NCBI GenBank assembly: GCA_036346255.1 | Contig: CM070620.1 | Location: 62,420,522-62,484,521, forward strand | Length of the DNA: 64,000 bases | From: Ampelocalamus luodianensis | Lineage: Eukaryota > Streptophyta > Magnoliopsida > Poales > Poaceae | Reading direction: 5' to 3' | In this document: positions 13,816 to 27,154 of the stretch, in pieces | How positions within the stretch are numbered: the first letter of the stretch is position 1 | Layout: every line of letters starts with the position of its first letter | Notes under the pieces: generated by a model | The model's database searches: none | Told to the model about the DNA's origin: nothing | Seen by the model: the letters and a program-made list of their open reading frames with translations, nothing else | Program-made: the position numbers and the translations under genes

Positions 13816-16800
13816 TTACAGAATCTCGACCGAGATTCTCGATCACGGGAGAAGAAGGATGGGTAATCTGCTCGAGGCGATCTTCCCGCTCCCAAGTGGC
13901 TTCATCCTCTGAGTGGTTCGACCATCGAACTTTGAGGAACTTGATCACACGGTTCCTCGTTCTGCGTTCAGCTTCTTCGAGGATACGAACGGGCGCCACG
14001 ATAAGACAGATCTTCCCGCACATCGATATTTTCCAATGGTGTCTCTCAACCGAACGCGAGGCACTTCTTTAATCGTGACACATGAAAAACATCATGCACC
14101 CTTCGAGTGTAGCCGGCAACTCCAACTTGTATGCAACAGCTCCACTTTCTTGATGATGCGACACGCCCGACATATCGAGGAGCCGCTTGCCTTGACACCA
14201 AACGACGATGTCCTTCAAAGGTGAGACTTTGAGATACACAAAGTCATTGGGCCGAAACTCACTCACGACGACGACGACCGCATAGCTCTTCGCTCGATCG
14301 AGCACGCGCAAGTGCTCACGAATCAATCGCACTTGACTTTCTCCTCATTGATCGAATCCGCCAAAGAACCGCTTTCACCGCTTTTCGACCGTTCAATGGT
14401 GTTCGCGGCGCCTCCCATACAAAGCCTCAAACGGTGCCATACCGAGACTAGCCCGAAGTCGTTGTTGTAGGAGAACTCGGCAAGTGGTAGGCACTTCTCC
14501 CAATTCTTTCCATAGGAAAGAACACAAGCACGGAGCATATCTTCAAGAACTTGGTTGACCCGCTCCGTCTGACCATCAGTCTGAGGATGATAGGCTGAGC
14601 TGAAAGAAAGACGGGTCCCCATGGCTTCCTGTAAACTGTGCCATAGCCGAGAAGTGAAAAGAGAGCCACGATCTGACACAATCGTTCGTGGCACACCATG
14701 CAAACTCACAATGCGGGATATGTAGAGGTCTGCCAATTTACTGACGCTGAGGGCGGTACACACTGGCAGAAAATGCGCTACCTTCGTCAATCGATCGATA
14801 ACAACCCAGATAGCATCCTTCCCTGAAGAAGTACGGGGTAGACCAGTGATGAAGTCCATACCAACGGAATCCCACTTCCACTCCGGTATGGGCAAGGGTC
14901 AAGAAGACTGACGCCGATGCTCGGCCTTCACGCGACAACATACGTCGCATCCGCAACGAACACGCAATCTCGCTTCATGCGAGTCCACCAGAATCTCTGA
15001 CGCAGATCTTGGTACATTTTAGTGGCCCCAGGATGGATGGACAAAGGCGAATCATGGGCCTCCTGAAGAATCAAATCCCGCAACTCCGGGACCTTTGGGA
15101 CCACAAGACGCTGCCCAAACCATACAACACCGTGCTCATCTTCTGTGAAACACTTGGCTGATCCACCCTTGATATTCTGCTTGATTTTACCCACACCATC
15201 ATCGATTGTTGTGTCGCTTGATTTGATCCACCAAGGTTGGTTGCACAACCAAGGCAAGAAGGGAACCATGTTCAATCAAACCCAAGTTGAGACGCTGAAA
15301 TTCTCGCAAGCGGTGCAAAGTTGTCGCTCTTGGATCATCGTAGTATTGCAATACACTTTTCGCTAAGTGCATCAAGAACTACATTGGCTTTGCTGGGATG
15401 ATATCGAATACCCATGTCATAATCTTTGATTAATTCTAGCCATCTCCTCTCTCGAGGTTCAGATCTCGCCTGAGTGAATAAGTATTTCAAACTCTTATGA
15501 TCGAATACACCTCACAATGTTTCCGATCAAATAATGCCGCCAAATCTTGAGTGCATGAACCACCGCAGCAAGCTCTAAATCATGGGTGGGATAGTTGAGC
15601 TCATGAGGCCTCAATTGCCTAGATGCATAGGCGACTGCCTTGCCTTCCTGCATAAGAACACATCCGAGTCCCCGACGAGAGGCATCGCAATAAATATCGA
15701 AGCTCTTGTGGATATCAGGAAGAGTAAGGACTGGAGCTGAAGTCAATCGCTGCTTGAGCTCCTGAAAGCTCTCATCACAAGCAGAGGACCATACAAACTT
15801 CTTGTCCTTCTTGAGCAATTCAGTCATCGGCTTTGCGATCTTGGAGAAGTTCTCGATAAAGCGCGATAGTAGCCCGCTAAACCAAGAAAACTCCGCACAT
15901 CGCTGATCGACTTGGTTTGTCCCCAAGATAGAACATCACGACCTTGCCGATCCGCAGCCTATGCCTCCGGTGAAAGAACATGGCCCAAGAATGCCACTTC
16001 CTTCAACCGAACTCACATTTGCCGAACTTCAGATATAGCCGTGCTCCCGCATTTGCCCAAAACAATCTTCGATAATCAAGCATGCTCGCTTTAGTCTTGG
16101 AATAAATAAGAATATCATCAATGAAGACCACCACAAATTTGTCCAAAACTCCATGAATACCGAATTCATCAAGTTCATGAACAATTTGGAGCATTGGTTA
16201 ATCCGAAAGACATGACGGTGTACTCGCATGCAGCCATAACGAGTAGTGAAAGCCGTCTTGAATATCCTCACTCGATCCGACTTGATGATAGCCCGATCTC
16301 GGATCAATCTTGGAGAACACCGAGCTCCGCATAACCGGTCAAAAGATCATCAATGCGGGCAGAGGATATTTGTTCTTCACCGTCACTTCATTGAGAGGAC
16401 GGTAATCAACACACATACGCAAAGTCTTGTCCTTCTTCTTCACAAAGATCACCGGACAACCCCAAGGAGATGAACTGGACGGATGAAACCCTTTGCTTGG
16501 AGCTCACCAAGCCGCTTCTTCAATTCTTCTAGCTCATTGGGAGGCATCCGACACGCGCCTTCAAATCGGAGCAGACCGGCAGCAACTCGATGACAAACTC
16601 CAGATCTCGCATCGAGGCATCCTGCAAATCTTCAGAAAGACATCCACAAAGTCGATACTATGGGAACATCCCGAATTTGCAAGGTCGCTTCGCTTCTAAT
16701 GCACATAGATGCGGCCCGTGAAGCCGCGCGAAAATCCGACTGTTCGCTCAAGGGTGGTGAGGTAGACAATCTTCCGCACAATCGATTTGCCCCAAGTGTT

Positions 16801-18133
16801 GGGACAACCAATCCATGCCAAGAATCACATCCGCACTTGCCGGATCGAGCGTAATAAGATTTGCCAAAAACCCCTCCTTTGACTATGATAGGAACATCCC
16901 GACATCAGAATCGCCTCTCATTTCCGACCTGAGAGCGGATGAGCAAAGGAATTTCAAAGGAACACAGTGAAGACCACTAGCAGCAGCAAATGATCTTGAA
17001 ATAAAGAATGCGATGCTCCGAATCAAATAATACCGCAGCAGGACGAGAATTGACAAGAAGTGTACCAATCACGACATCCGCGCCCGAGCCTCCTCACCAA
17101 AGGTGGTTCACTCGACCGCGCCCGCACTCGGTCTTCAATAATCTTCCGTCCGCGGTGACCGCTCCTCGCCGCGTCCTCCATTAGGACGAGGCTGCCGCAA
17201 CACTCGAGGGCGAGCATTCGCATAATGGCCCTTGTTGTGGCAGCGAAAACAAGTCACCTCGGCCGCCGGATTGCGGAGGCGCTCTGCTGGATCGCAGCGC
17301 ACGTGGTCGAAACACGCCCGCGGTGGGCGAGGAGCTGGTGCAGATGGTCTCGGCGCCGGTGGAGCAAAAGAACGGGCCATCGGTGCCGCCCACCGAGGAC
17401 GAACGAGGTGGTGTGAGTAGACCGATGCGCTCCCATTTGCGCTATGGACTCGCCAGCGCTTTGCCTTATACTGCAACGATGGCCTTATCTACCAAGGCCC
17501 GAAAGTCCGAGAAGTCCACAATAGATAGTTTGTCTGCAGGCTCCTCGGACAAGCCATCCATAAACTTCTCCCGCTAGCCTCATCTCGAGGCCACCTCACC
17601 CGAGCATAACGAGCCGATGATTGAACTCGCATGTGTACTCCGTCACGATTTGCGCCCTTGCTTGAGCGCGAGGAACTCCTTTTTCTTCAGCTTCATCAAA
17701 GGCCATCCGGGATGTGGGCCCGACGAAAAGTCGACCGAACTCCTCCCACGCGACCACATGGCTCGCGGGCTGCATGGCGAGATAGTTCTCCCACCATGAA
17801 AGTGCCGCCCTCGTGGTGGGACGCGAAGAGTGCCTTGTCTGCGCCGCATCGAGCTATGTTGAGCTTCCGCTCAACCATGCGCAGCCAATCATCCGCATCG
17901 AGAGGGTCCTCGAGCGGGAGAAAGTCGGCGGTGCGTGACGGAGGAACTCGCAAGTCCTCGCGAGTCGGTGGCCGCCACCACGGCGGGAGTGGAGGTATTC
18001 CTAGCAATAACCTCCAAGATGCGCGTCTGGTCCATGCGGTTTCGCTCGATCCGAGCGAGCACTCACCATGGTCTGAGGAGGGGGAAGCTCCTCATCATGA
18101 CCACTGCCGATCGCCACGCGTTCTCCCGGCCAT
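13816..18133 (-). pseudogene. gag-pol: TEK-B gag-pol polyprotein, frameshifted
   Basis: Read from 18133 (MAG...) to the TAA at 13816-13818. Gag includes a zinc knuckle at 17210-17251 (CFRCHNKGHYANA), but its last Cys reads Arg because GCCTGC appears as GCTCGC. Reverse transcriptase has FIDD at 16114-16125. RNase H is intact in a 143-codon frame (15495-15926; IYCDASRRGLGC, THDLELAAVV). The integrase core lies in a 190-codon frame (14323-14895): catalytic Asp in GMDFITG near 14856, second Asp in IVSDRGSLF, Glu in QTERVNQVLED. The chromodomain-like tail (IKFLKVRWSNHSEDEATWER) is near 13880-13960. The integrase and RNase H blocks look well conserved, so the remaining frameshifts may be partly artefactual. 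Confidence 0.86.
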
Positions 18134-18571
18134 CCTGTTTCACTAAGACAAGTTAACAATAGCCGGAAAACATGAAGTTGATGACCCACTGCAAATAACT
18201 TGCTAACAGCACAAAACAAGCACAAGACTTTGAAGTTACAAAACCAACTGACAAAAATCAGACACTTAGCAAACTCATACATATCTTACCCTTATGCTCC
18301 CACAAATTTTAATTAGACTAATTATCTATGGTTCTCCCAAAGGCTGATTCCACCGGTAGTAACTATCTTTTGAAAGGAAAGAGAGAAACCAAGTTTTAAA
18401 CTCAAATTAGAGTAAGATGAGAGTAGAAGGCTAAGATAGGTAAGGAGTAAAATCTGAGAACCTGCCTAAGTTTTCATAAACCTTTTTATAATTTGAAAAT
18501 AAGACTTTCAAAATACCCTAAGGACGACTATGCTTGGGTTACTACGGTCAGAATGGCTCTGATACCAACTT
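18134..18571 (-). other. TEK-B leader
   Basis: A 438 bp untranslated stretch between the primer-binding site and gag, shorter than the 761-767 bp leaders of TEK-A and TEK-F. No gene seen. Confidence 0.65.
18556..18567 (-). promoter_or_regulatory. TEK-B primer-binding site
   Basis: Minus-strand TGGTATCAGAGC, complementary to the 3' end of plant initiator Met-tRNA, four bases from the 5' LTR end. It is the intact form of the site and helps fix the LTR boundary at 18572. Confidence 0.88.
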
Positions 18572-21500
18572 TGTGAGGACCCCAATTTATTTGGTTTGTA
18601 ATGCTTAACCAACCACCTGGCCCTAGCATCACAAATCAAATAAACTGACCCTCGAGATATGTATACTTCCCAGAAAGCAGTATACACACCTCGGTACAAA
18701 ATTAGACATCAACTCCATTCCACACATAGAGTCCAAACACCACACTACCAAACGGGAGATAAACAAATAGAAGAGGTTATTACAGACACAGCCGACCGCC
18801 CAAAAGATACACAAATAACAAGAACGACAGAGGAAGCAAAAGTGCCATAAGATGGCTATAAACAAAGCCAATCGGTGTGCCTTCAACCCACAAGGCATCC
18901 GACCGACCGCCAAGACTAGTCGCCACCCAAGCGACAAAGACTGACTCACGTAAGTGAGGACCCCGAGGCTCACCTTCTTCCTCTCGCAACAAAAACATTA
19001 AGCAAAGCACCCGAGTACAAAGATTGTCTTTGTACCCGCAAGACCGACGTGTGAACTAGCGGACTGTTCATATGCTACATGCAAAGCTTGTCGGTGGAGG
19101 CCATATGTTTCATTTGCATAAAGCCAATTTTCATTTGCAATAAGGTAATCTGCTTTAAAGGCAAGTTTGCAATTCATTTTTAAGATTGAAATAACAGTAA
19201 GGATAATAATAACAAAAGCGAAAGATAAACAACCTAGAAGTGACTATCCCAATAGTCACCACAACAATAGCACGAATCCCAGATTCGTACCACCCATCAA
19301 GTTTTAATTTAAATGTTGTAGTCTAACTCTCGATAAGCTTACCCAAGCGTGTCCATCACCTAGGACGAGGCTATTCGAATAGTTTTTAACCCTGGGGTGT
19401 ACCACTGTACCCACACTTCGCATCGCCTTTAAGCCAAAGCACACTTAGAAGGTATGTCGCACGACTAAGTCCTACGAGACTTTTTCCAATATTGTGTATT
19501 AACTACGAGCGCTCGTATGGATAGAAACCCATACGCTTACATGGTAAAGCCGAAAGACAACTACCCACTCAGATAAAGCTTTTCGGACAACTACCATGCT
19601 CCCACCTCCATCCTCCCCTGCGACCTCCTGCGACCCGAGCCAATACACGCCAAAGTACTAGGTCAAGAGAGGTCCCATACCCTCTAGTGTGGTTAGCACG
19701 CGAAATGCTGGATAACAAAAACTCACAAGATGTTCGGTCCTTAATTGACCTTGCACCTTTCGATCACACCCAATAGATCACACCAATCTTACCATTGTGC
19801 CGCGTCTAAATCATTTTTGTTTTCATTTTTAGTTTTGCAATTAAACATAGCAGTAAATGTGAAACATGAAGTTGTAGTAAATTTTGTGTGATCAAGGTTA
19901 CCGACTAAAATTGATAACCTTGATTCTACCGATAGCTAAGCATGTCTAAGCAAGTTGACCGGATCTACTAAGTGACAAGAGATCATCCAATGATCTCTAA
20001 TCACGACAAATAACCTAGGCTCGTAGTAGAGATCAATATTTTGTCTACAGGATATGCAACACGGATTTAACTAATCATTTTAACACAAATTAAGCGATGC
20101 ATACATACAATTTGAAACAAAATATTAGACTTTAAAATACTTGGGATTATCATGATCAAACCGCTTGCTGGATGTTGTTGCTCAATATGTGCGGAGGATC
20201 GTCCTCGTGGTTGCCGCAAATATCGAAGCCTAACGATCGAACAAAACAGCGAATAAGAAACGAATAACACCGCAAAACTTCAAACATCAAATACAAACAC
20301 CAATATATACACCAAGGCTAGACTATCACAAAGAATGACAAATAATTGCTACAGAGACCCATCCACTCATTTGCTAGGTTAACCACAAAATCAAACTTCT
20401 AACATGCTTTAAACTTTGGACGAAGCTTTGATGGTGATTGTATGCACATCTATTATTTAATCATCAAGTTAACACATCAAAATCAGCTAGCTATATCGAA
20501 ACCACTATTGTGGTGAGAGCACAAAATCTACAAGAAGCTATTGAAAGCATAACTAGCCAAGTATCCAACTAAGAAATGCCAAACAAAAATCTTCTACCTA
20601 AGATAGGATGCTAAGGACGCTCACTATTCATACCCCTAAGCATCACACCTAGATTTTGCAAGGCTAACAAGTTTCAACATTTGGCCACTACCCAAATCTT
20701 ATAACACCGACAACTCAAAAGTACAGAGGCAAATAAAATGAGCAACTAACTATCCCTATGATCAAGCATGGCAAAGCTTAGAAACTTAAAGATACCAACT
20801 AAATGATTTCATGCTAACCACCACAACAAAAAGGAGGCATCAAGACTAACAAAACCTAATAACAAGCATGATACAAATTTTGACATCGACAACGAGATAA
20901 AAATGACAACAGAGAAAAGCTACAAGGAACTTGCACTAATATACTTTCAAACCTCAATTACAAACTTTGATCATGCATGAGAGTGAACTAAAGAACAATC
21001 ATAAGCATGATTAGCGACTAACTAATTGGTTTTGAAGGAGGCCCCACCGCCGACGGACGAGAGGAGCACAAGCGAAAAGAACAGAGGATCTCGGGCGGCT
21101 CGGACTGGATTCGTCGCGGCGGTGGAGGCGCGCGAGTGGAAACCAAGGCCAAAATGGGTCGCCGGAGGATCATCAAACCGTAGGTGGTCTCGAGGCGGCG
21201 GAGATGCATCTGCGGTGGCGCGCGGCGAAGCAGCGGCGGCGGTGGGGTGACAAGGTGCGATCGCACTAGAGAGGAAGACAATGAAATTTAGCGTGCGCAT
21301 GGGCATCGATGAGTTACCAGAACTCACCGTGTGCTTGGCGACGACGAGAGGCACCGGAGTGACCGCGGCGAGAGCCCACGGCGGCGCAAAGGCGATTAAC
21401 GGCGGCAGGAGCCCGGGTGAACGAGAGGACACGAGTGAGTGGAGAAGAAAGGTGGAGTCAGTGGTGCTCACCGAGCGAAGAATTGAGTGGAGCTCACCGG

Positions 21501-22667
21501 AGAAGATGCGGCGGTGGAAAAGGCGGTTTCGCGGACTTGGAGAAGAAAGTCCACGCGCAGCTCCACGCACGATGAATCTGAAATTCCTTGAGGGGTTTAC
21601 TTCCACGGATGCTAGGCACACCGTGACGCTTATCGGCGATGACCGGAGCTCACCGGAGTGGCTGAAATGCTCGGAGCGCGCGGCGGCGCTACGGCTCTCG
21701 GAGCTCGTGGAGAAGAAAGGCAATGGAGACGAAACGAGGTAGGGAAAACCTCGATGGCTTTTGTAGGAGCAAAGCGGAGGCGTGAGGTGAGGCGTGGGCG
21801 GTGAAAAGACGGTGAAGCTAGGTGGCGGCGTGCATGCAGCGGCGGCCGGCGAGCCCTGCGAGCGAAGGTCTTGGAGTGGCGGCGGCGACGTGGCGAGGAT
21901 GACTGCAGTGGGTCCGCCTTGTCGGCGACAAAGAACAAACGGCGCGAGCCCGAGTTATACTCGATCAATATCGCGCCGACCGCTGGATCTAAAGCGGACG
22001 GCCGAGATTAGTGTATGCATTCGACAGTCGGTTGCATGCGGCGCCGTGGATCGTTCGATCTTCATCTGACGGCACGATCGATTGGACTCGCGCAGTGCAG
22101 CTAGTTGACGCGACCGAACCAAATGTGCGAGTCGGACTCGAGCCCGAGTTGAGTTGGCCCGAGAACGATACTTTTAGAATTTGATTTAAAAGACAGAGAA
22201 GGTTTGGAGAATTTTTAGAGGTAGCTCCTGAGCTCCAAAATTCCAGAAATTTTTATGGCAGCTACTAGGGACAGAGGACAACCTTGTATAATTTTTCCAG
22301 AACTTTTATACACTGCATTGTTCTAGAGAAAATTCACAAGCTGCTGTACAGGAGTTTGACCAGATTTCAAACAGAGTTGACTTGGCCATTTGAAATAGCA
22401 AACAAAATCTAAAAATTGTGAAATAATTCAGGGAGGTAGACAGGATGATCAAGATGACAGGAAAAATATTCCTAGGGGATGATCACAAGTTTGAAGGCTA
22501 AGAATGTGCTGACAACAATTTCCATTCACAAGAATTTAATTCTAGAAAATGGAAATTGCTAGGGAAAAATGTAGAAACTTTCAAATGATTTGAAGAGGCA
22601 ACAAAAGTTTTTATTTCTCCTCAAAATTTTACATTTGAAATACAAACCCTAAGTTAGGGCTGTTACA
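18572..22667 (-). repeat. TEK-B 5' LTR (4096 bp)
   Basis: Plus-strand TGTGAGGACC...CTGTTACA. The GC-rich block at about 21020-21960 supports long frames on both strands (for example 233 codons on the minus strand), but they lie wholly inside the LTR, are rich in Arg, Ser and Pro, and match no protein I recognise. The AT-rich ends resemble those of TEK-A. No gene is supported. Confidence 0.88.
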
Positions 22668-23151
22668 ACCTCCCCTAGGACCTCCTTTGCACCTTTTGCA
22701 AAGACCACCCTGGGGTGACCTCTTCAGCCCTCCACGACCACCCCTAGCACTTGGGTGATCGTGGGCCGTCCATCTTGAGATCTGTGGCTCAGACCTCCCC
22801 TAAGTGTTAGGACCTCTAATACTTAACTCAAAATCTGAGCCCTTGGATTTCAATCCAACAGCTCACAACCTCCCTGGTGGAGCTCAGCGCTGATTTAGCC
22901 GTTGAGTTCATTTGACCAGTTTTTCCCCATTTCTCTCACTGTCGGGTGGGCCTGGGCATTATCAATTTTTGTGCATGGCAGTAGAGAGCAGTGCCTTCTC
23001 AACTCTAGGGCTGACAAACGGCTATGTGCTACCAACATTAAATGTCTGGCAGCCCCTTTTTGCTCAAAAGTCTCTCTGACAACCTACTCCCATCATGTCG
23101 AGTGTCCTAGCTTGTTGAAATTGTGGACACTGCCTTGTTCTTCCTCTCCGG

Positions 23152-23159
23152 CTATATAT
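23152..23159 (+). promoter_or_regulatory. TEK-C LTR TATA box
   Basis: CTATATAT in a pyrimidine-rich context, followed by the CTCCCTTAAGCTTC-type start region. Its position in the first part of the LTR fits the U3 promoter that drives the retrotransposon transcript. No start-site data are available. Confidence 0.5.
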
Positions 23160-23954
23160 TGAGCCCGAGCTTCTCCCTTAAGCTTCTTTGGATCCATTCT
23201 TGCACCTCCAACTTCTTTCTCTGCTCTTGTGCTCAAGACACCCGAAAGTCTCTGCCACCATTGCTGAACTTTGGAGCTCTCCGGCGACCTTCGAGCTCCA
23301 GTGGTTCAATATTGCATTAGTGGCTGTCACTTGGTCATCTTGGTCACCTCAGTCTCCCTAACTTGTTTTGTTTAAACCTTCACAGAGGTTGACAATTTGG
23401 GGAGCCTGTTTTCGGGGCCGAGTTGGTCGTCTTCCTCATCTCCGGCGAGCACCACTGTCACCGGAGCTCTTGTGACCACTCCCAGTTCTCCTTCAATCCC
23501 TGGTGAGTACCTCAGTTCCAAAAACCCGATCCTCTTAGACCTCTTCGGTTTTCGTTTTCAGCCGCATTTGGTCTCCGGCGGTTATCTCCGGCTAGCCGCT
23601 GGTAGGGTGCACTCTAGCCCTAGCTGTTGGCACCTTTAGGTTCTCCTACCTATTTGGGACTCATCCGTGTTCTTGGTTTCCGACGAGGTCCACGTCGGCG
23701 GCAAGTGTGGAACACGCCGGGTTTTGTCGGTCAAAACCTCCGTTTTGTCATGTTCTTGGACAACTTTAATGCTCAAATCATTGCTTATCATTTGGTGCGT
23801 TAATGGTGTCTTAATCATCTTGTGGAGTCACCGACGTGTGGGCCATGGGTTTAGAATTAAAGTCAGAAAGTCTTTAAGTGCTCTGTTGGATTCATTTATT
23901 GTCAATCATTAGATGCTTTTAATTTGTCTTAGTTTGTCACCTTTGTCGTTGTCC

Positions 23955-24890
23955 AGGAGGTCTGCGCCATTAAATCCACTCTAGGACCTCCTCGGGCTAA
24001 TCTTAGCCGTTCACGACCTCTCCAAGTTTAGATCTGGGCCTTAGGATCTTTTCCGAAAAATCCTAAGTCTCTGGACCTCCCCTTGGTGGTGATCCTAGTC
24101 GTATAGGACCACCCCTGTTAAATCTTAGCCGTATAAGACCACCTCTGTGTTTCCGCAAAAGATCTTCCCCAAGGTCCTCTTTGCAAAAGACCACCCCTGG
24201 ACTTTTGTAAAGAAAACCTTCAAAACTACCCCCTGAGGTCCTCTTTGTAAAAGACCACTACTGGTCCTTGTAAAGAAGCCTCAGGACCTCCCCGCCTAGA
24301 TCTAGACCGTTAGGACCACCTCGGTGAGATCCTAACCGTCCAGACCTCCCTCCGCTCAGATCTGGACCGTTCAGGACCTCCCCGCGGAGATCTAAACCGT
24401 CCAGACCTCTCTATGTTAAACACCTGTCGCACAGGACCTCCCCGCGAAGATCATGGCCATCCATGACCTCCTCGGTGAGATCCCAGCCCTCCACGTATCT
24501 CTTTGCTAACTCGCAGCCCAGGACCTCCCTCGATTTCATCTTAGCCGTTCAGGACCTCCCCCTGGAGATCGTGACCGTCTAGGACCTCCTCGTTCAGATC
24601 TGGACCGTTCGGACCTCCCCTCGGGAGATCTTAGCCGTCCAGACCTCCCCGCATGAGTTGGCCTTAGGACCTCCTCATGGAGCTTGGGACCACCAGATCC
24701 TGATCTGACGGCCATGACCTCCCTAGTGCGCGAGGAGATCCTTCGCGCGTGCTGTGCCTCCAGTGGTCGGGACCGTTGGATTCGATATCCACGGTCAGGA
24801 CCTCCCCTGTGCGCACCGCGCTGGTGCGCTGTGCATCGGTGCTCTGTGACCGTTGGATCCCGCATCGACGGTCCAGGCCTCCTCCTTTCG
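23955..24890 (+). repeat. Degenerate GGACCTCC / AGATCTNGACCGT array in TEK-C LTR
   Basis: A roughly 30 bp unit combining AGATCT(N)GACCGT and GGACCTCC recurs more than twenty times with variable spacers. The same array occurs in both TEK-F LTRs. It explains the low-complexity frames on both strands, none of which is a gene. Confidence 0.75.
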
Positions 24891-27154
24891 CTAGCTCCTC
24901 GGACCTCCGAGAGCTCCAAGTTTTCAAAGTGTTTAAGTGTTCTAATTTTCAAATGTGCATAACTTTTTCATTTTAACTCCCTTTTGAGTGAATCCAATTC
25001 TGTTAGCTTCCTCTAGTAATAAACTTATTAATAAAACTGACTTTAGGCATGTTACTGTTTCCAACAAGATTTCGCATGCAAATTAGTTTTGTTCATTTTC
25101 ATAACTTGAAAAATCATAACTAAATCATTTTAACTCCAAATGAGGTGAGACCACTTGTGTTAACCTTAAAATGTCAGTAGCCACCTATAATAAAAATTTC
25201 ATTTGCACCACATTTCTAGAAATTTTTGCCAACCAAATTAATTATGATGAACAGTAACAGATTGCAATTTTTCCAGCTGAGCAAAATTGTTTTGATCATA
25301 TCTTTTGCATTAAGAGTCCAAATCAGTTGGTTCTTGTTTCTAAATTCATTTGAAATCATGATCTTGCTGCTGTGAAATTTTTAGAGCATTTGGAGCATTT
25401 TGGTTTTAGAGTCTTTTTCGTTTTCTTTGTTCTTATCGATTCTTTTTCGCTCTTTCGGTAGGTTCCGACGATTGTGCCGTCCTTGAGAGTGACCCTCTGC
25501 AGCATATTGAGCAGCAGCAGCTAGACAAGCAGTTTGATCATTTCCCATTTGATCCCATTACTTTTAAAAGTCTAATATTTTGTTTAACCTCTATGTATGC
25601 ATTGCTATTTTGATGTTAAATTGATTAGTTAATCCTCTAGTTGCATAATCTGTAGGTAAATAAATATCCTCTACTACCTGAGCCTAGGTTATTTGCTGTG
25701 ATTAGAGCTCGTTGGATGAGCTCTTGTCACTTAGTAGATTACGAATACATATTGCTTAGCCATGCCTAGATATCGGTAGTATTGGGCGATCATCGACTTA
25801 GTCGATGGTCTTGATCACACAAATACTTATATTATTCCATTATGTCCAATCCTTGTGTTTTATTGATTTACAAATCAAAAACTGAAAACAAAAACTATAT
25901 CTTGACTTGGGCACAATGGTATGTTGGTGTGATCTGTTGGGTGTGAATGGAATGGTGCCTAAGTCCCTAAGGACCGAGTTACTTGTGCCATTGATCCAAG
26001 CAATTGTTGCGTGCTAACCACGCGAGGGGGATATGGAACCTCTCTTGACTAAGTACTTTGGGAGATGTTAATTATGAGCTGGTCGGTGGGTGTGTTGAAA
26101 CTGTGTGTGTGTGTGTGTGTTTGTGGTGTGTGAGGGGAGCATTGGCAGACCGGTTAGGCTGTCTAATGTGTCCTTCTCCCGTGGGTTGCAGCTCTTAATT
26201 AGCATCGTCCATTGGAAAGCGTCTTGTTAGACTTAGCCGTGCCTGCATACCAAAGGAAGTATGCTAACCGTGGCTGGTGGAAAGGCGGTCTATCGTGTGG
26301 GTACATTGGTACACCCCTGCAGGGTTAAAACTATTCGAATAGCCTCGTCCTAGGTTATGGACATGCTTGGTTATTTCCCACAAGAACTAGACTACAACCT
26401 TTTAAAAACTTAAAACTTGACATGGGTGGTATGAAGGGGTACTTCATGTTATTGTTGTGGTGGCTATTGGGTTAGTCACTTCCAGGATGCTGTCATCTAC
26501 CTATTGTTATATTGGTCTCTCTTTTATTTGAACAATAAGATTTAATTGCCAACTTGCTTTTAAATGTATTACCTTATTGCAAAGAAAACTTGCTTTATCT
26601 TTGAAAATAAGTCCGAGCCTCCTCCACTTAAATAAAGCTTGCATGTAGTTAATTATAGTTCTGTTATCTTACACGTCGGTCTTGCAGTACAAAAACAATT
26701 TTTGTACTCGGATGCTATGCTTAATTGTTTTGTTGCAGAGGAAGAAGGTGAGCTCGAGGGCCTCACTTTTGTGAGATTTGTTGTGGCGGTGTCCGAGCGA
26801 TTAGCTTGGCGGTCCGGTTGGTTGCCTTGTGGGTAAAGGCACACCGATTGGCTTTTGTTTATCGCCATCTTATGGCCCTTTGCTTCCATTGTTTAAATTA
26901 GTTACTTATGTGTTATTTGGCTGGTCGGCCTCTCTTTTGTAATAACTCTCTTTATATTATGTATGTCTTCTGATTTGTTGCTTTAGCTTCGGCTCTATGC
27001 GTATGAATGGAATTGATGCATAATTTTGTAACGGGGTGTGTATACTGCATTTCTGGGAAGTATACATATCTCGAGGCTTGGTTTATTTGATTTGTGCTGC
27101 TAGGACCAAGTGGGTGGTTAAGCAGTACAAGCCGAATAAACCGGGGTCCTCACA

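Larger units (their letters stand above)
13288..22667 (-). mobile_element. TEK-B: second Tekay-like chromovirus subfamily, left LTR interrupted by TEK-A
   Basis: The visible part has the terminal 519 bp of the left (3') LTR (13288-13806), a 4765 bp internal region (13807-18571) and a full 5' LTR (18572-22667, 4096 bp). LTR ends on the minus strand read TGTAACAACCCTAAC and GGTCCTCACA. The sequence at 13288 matches the right LTR from about 22152 on, which shows that TEK-A inserted about 520 bp from the LTR end; the rest of the left LTR must lie beyond the window. The presumed right target duplication is ACCTC (22668-22672). It is a distinct subfamily from TEK-A and TEK-F: shorter LTR, different LTR start and divergent gag N-terminus. 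Confidence 0.87.
22668..27154 (+). repeat. TEK-C: plus-strand Tekay-like LTR, 5' part outside window
   Basis: The right end (GGTCCTCACA at 27154) and the region 25500-27150 match the 3' half of the TEK-F LTRs in the same orientation. No primer-binding site follows; minus-strand LTR sequence of TEK-D does. This is therefore a 3' LTR or a solo LTR. The left boundary is where TEK-B inserted; the missing LTR start should lie left of the window. It contains a TATA box, a GGACCTCC repeat array and a (TG)n tract at about 26102-26121. Confidence 0.8.

Noticed and set aside
21022..21742. Overlapping frames of 233 codons (minus) and 153 codons (plus)
   Set aside because: They lie entirely inside the TEK-B 5' LTR, are GC-driven, rich in Arg, Ser and Pro, and show no domain.
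23955..24890. CRISPR-like array
   Set aside because: Units are degenerate, spacers are not uniform or unique, no cas-like gene exists, and the same array is repeated in other LTRs of a plant element.
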